Of a stretch of 64,000 nucleotides of DNA, positions 60,657-64,000 are shown piece by piece. The notes below the pieces were generated by a model that was not told the origin of the DNA, did not search any database, and saw nothing but the letters and a program-made list of their open reading frames with translations. Location: assembly GCA_023953835.1 (NCBI GenBank), contig JAMLJB010000001.1:1302001-1366000 (forward strand), in the 5' to 3' direction. Each line of letters starts with the position of its first letter. Position 1 is the first letter of the stretch. This DNA comes from Rhizobiaceae bacterium (GTDB taxonomy: Bacteria > Pseudomonadota > Alphaproteobacteria > Rhizobiales > Rhizobiaceae). A program made the position numbers and the translations under genes.

Positions 60657-62744
60657 ATGGCGAAGAAATTTTCCACGGCGGCGGAAATATCGAAGGAAGC
60701 TGTCGTGGCCGGCATCGATGTCGGGGGCACTTTCACGGACCTGCTGCTGATCGATGGACGCACCGGCGCAGTCAGCATCGCCAAGACGCCGACCACGGTG
60801 GAAAACCAGGCGCATGGCGTGGTCGCCGCGCTGGACCGGACCGGCTTCGACATTTCCGAAATCGACCTCATCGTCCACGGCACGACGACGACCACCAACG
60901 CGGTGCTTGAGCGCCGCCTCGCGCGAACCGGCCTGATCACCACGCGCGGGTTTCGCGACGTGCTGGAGCTTGGCCGCCGCACCCGCCCGCAAGCCTATGG
61001 CATGACCGGCACCTTCACGCCCGTCATTCCGCGCGACCTGCGCCTCGAGGTCACAGAGCGCGTGGAGGCGTCGGGCCGCGTGCGTGACGCGCTCGATGAA
61101 GAGGAACTGCGCGGCGCGATCCGGCACCTGCTCGACGCGGGCTGCGAAGCGTTGGTGATTCATTTCCTGCATTCCTACGCCAATCCGGCGCATGAGCGCC
61201 GCGCGGCCGAAATCGCCGCCGGGCTTTGGCCGAACGGCTACATCACCATGGGCCATGCGCTGCTTTCGGAAGCGCGCGAGTTCGAGCGCGGTGTGACGGC
61301 TGCCGTCAACGCCTCGGTGCAGCCGATCCTCGAACGCTATGTCGAACGGCTGCGCGCGGTGCTGGCGGAACGCGGTTACGCCCGCGATTTTCTCATCATG
61401 AACGGCAATGGCGGCATGATCTCGGCCCGCTTCGTCAGCCGCGAGGCTGCAAAGACTGTAATGTCCGGCCCCGCATCCGGGGTCATCGCCGCCGCCTATA
61501 CGGCGAAGCGCGCGGGCTATCCGGATATCGTGACCTACGACATGGGCGGCACCTCCACCGATGTGGCGCTGATCCGCGATGCGAGGCCCGCCGTCTCGAA
61601 CGAGATCGAGATCGAATATGCCATGCCGATCCATGTGCCCATGGTGGCGGTCCACACGGTGGGGGCCGGCGGCGGCTCGATTGCGCGCGTCGATGCATCC
61701 GGCCTGATCCAGGTCGGACCGGAAAGCGCTGGCGCTGCGCCCGGCCCTATCTGCTATGGCCGGGGCGGCACGGAGCCGACGATCACCGACGCCAACCTCG
61801 TGCTTGGAAGGCTGAGCGCGCGCAAGTTGCTGGCGGTCGATTCGCCGGTCAGCGCCGACGGGGTGACGGCGATCTTCGCCGAGCGGATCGGCAAGGCCAC
61901 CGGCCTCGGCGGCGTGGCTGCCGCGGGCGCCGTGCTGCGCCTTGCGAATGTAAAGATGGCGGGCGCCATCCGCATGGTGTCGGTGGCGCGCGGCCATGAC
62001 CCCCGCGATTTCGCGCTGTTTGCCTTCGGCGGCGCGGGACCGCTCCATGCGAGCGCGCTTGCACGGGAACTCGGCCTGCCGAAGGTGATCGTGCCTGCCC
62101 GCCCCGGAATTACCAATGCGCTCGGTTGCGTCGTTGCCGATCTCAGGCAGGATTTCGTCAACACGGTCAACCAGCCGGTCGCAGTGCTGGACGAACCCGC
62201 CATGCGCGCGATGCTCGCCGCGCAGCGCGCCGAAGGCGGGGCGCTGATCGCCAAGGAAGCGGTGAAGCCCGAGCGCATCGAGGTCGCGCATTCCGCCGAC
62301 ATGCAGTTCGTCGGGCAGACGCATATCCTCAACGTGCCGCTGCCGTCCGGCGAGATCGACCGCGCGATGCTGCAAACGCTGTTTGAGCGCGCCTATTTTG
62401 CACGGTTCAAGGTCGAGTTGCCGGAAATCCGCGCCAATCTCGTCAGCCTCAATACATCGGTGACCGGCATTCGCCCGCAGGTCGACCTGTCGCGGCTGAT
62501 CGATCCGGCCGGGCGCACCGCAACGCCCGAAGGCGCGCTTGTCGAGCACCGCCCCGTCTGGTTCGACGGTGAATGGCTGGACACGCCGGTCTATGACCGT
62601 CAGGCGCTGCCGCTCGACGCCGCGATCAGCGGCCCGGCCATCCTTGAGCAACTCGACGCAACGACGGTGCTGGAACCGGGCGACCGCGCTTCCGGGGACA
62701 GTAACGGCAACATCATCATCGAGATCGGGGGGAAATCGTCATGA
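60657..62744 (+). CDS. hyuA: hydantoinase/oxoprolinase subunit A
   Basis: A 695-residue ASKHA-fold subunit of an ATP-dependent amidohydrolase opening a cyclic imide such as N-methylhydantoin or 5-oxoproline. The phosphate motif is VVAGIDVGGTFTDLLLIDG near residues 17-35, and the central part has TYDMGGTSTDVALI and AFGGAGPLHA. ATG at 60657 is preferred over GTG at 60624, but neither ribosome site is strong. It overlaps hyuB by four bases. Acetone carboxylase-type subunits share the fold; the HyuB partner argues for hydantoinase. Confidence 0.88.
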   Translation: MAKKFSTAAEISKEAVVAGIDVGGTFTDLLLIDGRTGAVSIAKTPTTVENQAHGVVAALDRTGFDISEIDLIVHGTTTTTNAVLERRLARTGLITTRGFRDVLELGRRTRPQAYGMTGTFTPVIPRDLRLEVTERVEASGRVRDALDEEELRGAIRHLLDAGCEALVIHFLHSYANPAHERRAAEIAAGLWPNGYITMGHALLSEAREFERGVTAAVNASVQPILERYVERLRAVLAERGYARDFLIMNGNGGMISARFVSREAAKTVMSGPASGVIAAAYTAKRAGYPDIVTYDMGGTSTDVALIRDARPAVSNEIEIEYAMPIHVPMVAVHTVGAGGGSIARVDASGLIQVGPESAGAAPGPICYGRGGTEPTITDANLVLGRLSARKLLAVDSPVSADGVTAIFAERIGKATGLGGVAAAGAVLRLANVKMAGAIRMVSVARGHDPRDFALFAFGGAGPLHASALARELGLPKVIVPARPGITNALGCVVADLRQDFVNTVNQPVAVLDEPAMRAMLAAQRAEGGALIAKEAVKPERIEVAHSADMQFVGQTHILNVPLPSGEIDRAMLQTLFERAYFARFKVELPEIRANLVSLNTSVTGIRPQVDLSRLIDPAGRTATPEGALVEHRPVWFDGEWLDTPVYDRQALPLDAAISGPAILEQLDATTVLEPGDRASGDSNGNIIIEIGGKSS

Positions 62745-64000
62745 GCCTCGACGCCATTACCCTTTCCGTCATCCAGGCCGCGTTGCAGCAGACATGCGAC
62801 GAGATGGACCTGACCTTTTCGCGCGCCGCGTTCTCGCCGGTCATTGCCGAGGCCAATGATCGCTCCGACGGCATCTATTCCGCCGAGGACGGCTCGCTGA
62901 TCGCGCAGGGGTCGGAAGGGCTGCCCGTTTTCGTTGGCGTCATGCAATATTCGACGCGCACGATCATCGGCATGATCCGCGACGGGCGCTGCCTGCCGCC
63001 CGAACCCGGCGACATCTACATCGTCAACGACCCGTATCTGGGGGGCACGCACCTGATGGACGTGCGCTTCGCCATGCCGGTCTGGCGCAATGGCCGGACT
63101 TTCTGCTGGCTGTCCAATACGGGCCATTGGCCGGACACGGGCGGCTCGGTGCCGGGCGGATTTTCGGCATCGGCCACGGCGGTCGAGCAGGAAGGGCTGC
63201 GCCTGCCGCCCGTCAAGCTGTTCAAGAAGGGTGTGCTGGACCCGGAAATCCACGCGATCATCTCGTCCAACATCCGCGTTGCAGAACAGCGCATCGGCGA
63301 CATTCGCGCGCAGGCCGCCGCACTGCGCGTCGGCGAGGAACGGCTGACCGCGATACTGGACCGCTACGGCGACGATACGGTCGTCGAAGCGATTGCCGAA
63401 CTGCGCCGCCGTGCCGCAAGCCAGATGCGGGCGCACATATCTGGCATACCCGACGGCACTTATCGCTCGAAAGCGTTCATCGACTCAGACGGCGTGGTCA
63501 ACAAGCCGCTGACCATCGCGCTGGTGGTCGAGAAGAACGGCGATGCGCTGACATTCGACTTCTCGCAGTCCTCGAAGCCCTGCGCGGGGCCGATGAACAG
63601 CGTGCTCGCCACCACGCTTTCCTCCGTTTATCTCGCCATGCGGCACATTTTCCCGGACGTGCCGATCAGCGCGGGCGCCTTCGAGCCCCTGATCGTCAGG
63701 ACGCCGGAAGGCACCTTTCTCGATGCGCATTACCCGCGCCCCGTTTCCGGCTGCGCCGCGGAAGTTTCGCAGCGCATCGCCGAAGCGGTGTTCGCCGCGC
63801 TGGTGCAGGCGATACCCGATCTCGTCACTGCTGCACCTGCCGGCACGAGCGGCAATTTCGCGCTTGGGGGCCACGATCCCGAGCGCAAACGCGACTTCGT
63901 CATGTACCAGATTTCCGGCGGTGGCTATGGCGGCAACGCCGCGCATGACGGCCTCAGCAATGGTTGCTCGACCATCGGCATTTCCAAATCGCCACCCGTC
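62741..64000 (+). CDS. hyuB: hydantoinase/oxoprolinase subunit B, truncated by window end
   Basis: Open frame of 420 codons that runs off the window at 64000. It starts at ATG 62741, overlapping the hyuA stop. HyuB-type motifs are visible: IVNDPYLGGTHLMDVR, the LSNTGHWPDTGG region, DFSQSSKPCAGPMNS, and the late GGGYGGNAAHDG stretch. The catalytic subunit usually runs to 520-570 residues, so about 100-150 residues are missing. Forms the complex with HyuA. Confidence 0.87.
   Translation, partial: MSLDAITLSVIQAALQQTCDEMDLTFSRAAFSPVIAEANDRSDGIYSAEDGSLIAQGSEGLPVFVGVMQYSTRTIIGMIRDGRCLPPEPGDIYIVNDPYLGGTHLMDVRFAMPVWRNGRTFCWLSNTGHWPDTGGSVPGGFSASATAVEQEGLRLPPVKLFKKGVLDPEIHAIISSNIRVAEQRIGDIRAQAAALRVGEERLTAILDRYGDDTVVEAIAELRRRAASQMRAHISGIPDGTYRSKAFIDSDGVVNKPLTIALVVEKNGDALTFDFSQSSKPCAGPMNSVLATTLSSVYLAMRHIFPDVPISAGAFEPLIVRTPEGTFLDAHYPRPVSGCAAEVSQRIAEAVFAALVQAIPDLVTAAPAGTSGNFALGGHDPERKRDFVMYQISGGGYGGNAAHDGLSNGCSTIGISKSPPV

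Noticed and set aside
60060..62651. Minus-strand open frame of 863 codons over hyuA and fpr
   Set aside because: Arginine/histidine/glycine-rich shadow of hyuA; its last part only copies fpr in another frame. No protein family visible.

Overview
The window is GC-rich, gene-dense chromosomal or chromid DNA from an alphaproteobacterium, most likely a Rhizobiales member (Mesorhizobium/Phyllobacteriaceae-like). The taxon is inferred from gene content: an RpiR-type iolR with iolCDEB, an IolC kinase fused to a DUF2090 domain, an aglR-aglEFGAK alpha-glucoside block, RIME-like intergenic palindromes, ATGA-type gene overlaps and many ABC importers. No rRNA, tRNA or CRISPR was seen.

Layout. 1-8.0 kb: inositol catabolism (iolR, iolC, iolD, iolE, a small membrane protein, iolB) with a divergent Gfo/Idh/MocA dehydrogenase. 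8.1-11.7 kb: an accessory patch with a small orphan gene and an IS21-family element (istA/istB, matching terminal repeats) inserted into a SapC-type gene, of which only the 5' part remains. 11.7-17.2 kb: xylitol/polyol dehydrogenase, pxpA and fused pxpBC (5-oxoproline), dienelactone hydrolase, a secreted protein and an ArsR regulator. 17.3-28.1 kb: a six-gene minus-strand operon for a betaine-like quaternary amine (binding protein, ATPase, fused double permease, two dimethylglycine/sarcosine dehydrogenase-like flavoproteins, a choline-kinase-like phosphotransferase), with a divergent DeoR regulator. 28.3-29.7 kb: a Panacea-domain toxin-antitoxin pair and a structured leader before a 46-residue membrane microprotein. 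29.7-36.4 kb: LysR plus ydcSTUVW-like putrescine/polyamine import and gamma-aminobutyraldehyde oxidation. 36.5-40.9 kb: SDR, long-form DeoC and a double-domain aldehyde dehydrogenase. 41.0-41.6 kb: HigBA toxin-antitoxin. 41.6-51.8 kb: amino-sugar locus, with murQ, ABC importer and dehydrogenase on the minus strand and kinase, GntR regulator, SIS deaminase and nagA on the plus strand, both arms sharing a mirrored operator. 51.8-59.7 kb: aglR-aglEFGAK ending in a tandemly duplicated terminator. 59.7-64 kb: ferredoxin-NADP reductase and hyuA/hyuB (hydantoinase or ATP-dependent 5-oxoprolinase), hyuB cut by the window end.

How it fits together. This is a block of catabolic modules, each pairing a regulator (RpiR, DeoR, LysR, GntR, LacI) with an importer and degradative enzymes for polyols, betaine-like amines, putrescine, deoxyribose-like compounds, amino sugars, alpha-glucosides and cyclic amides. 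Candidate operators are visible for iolR, the GntR amino-sugar regulator and aglR. In all four complete importer operons that begin with a binding-protein gene, a strong palindrome follows that gene's stop codon; this was not expected and may set expression ratios.
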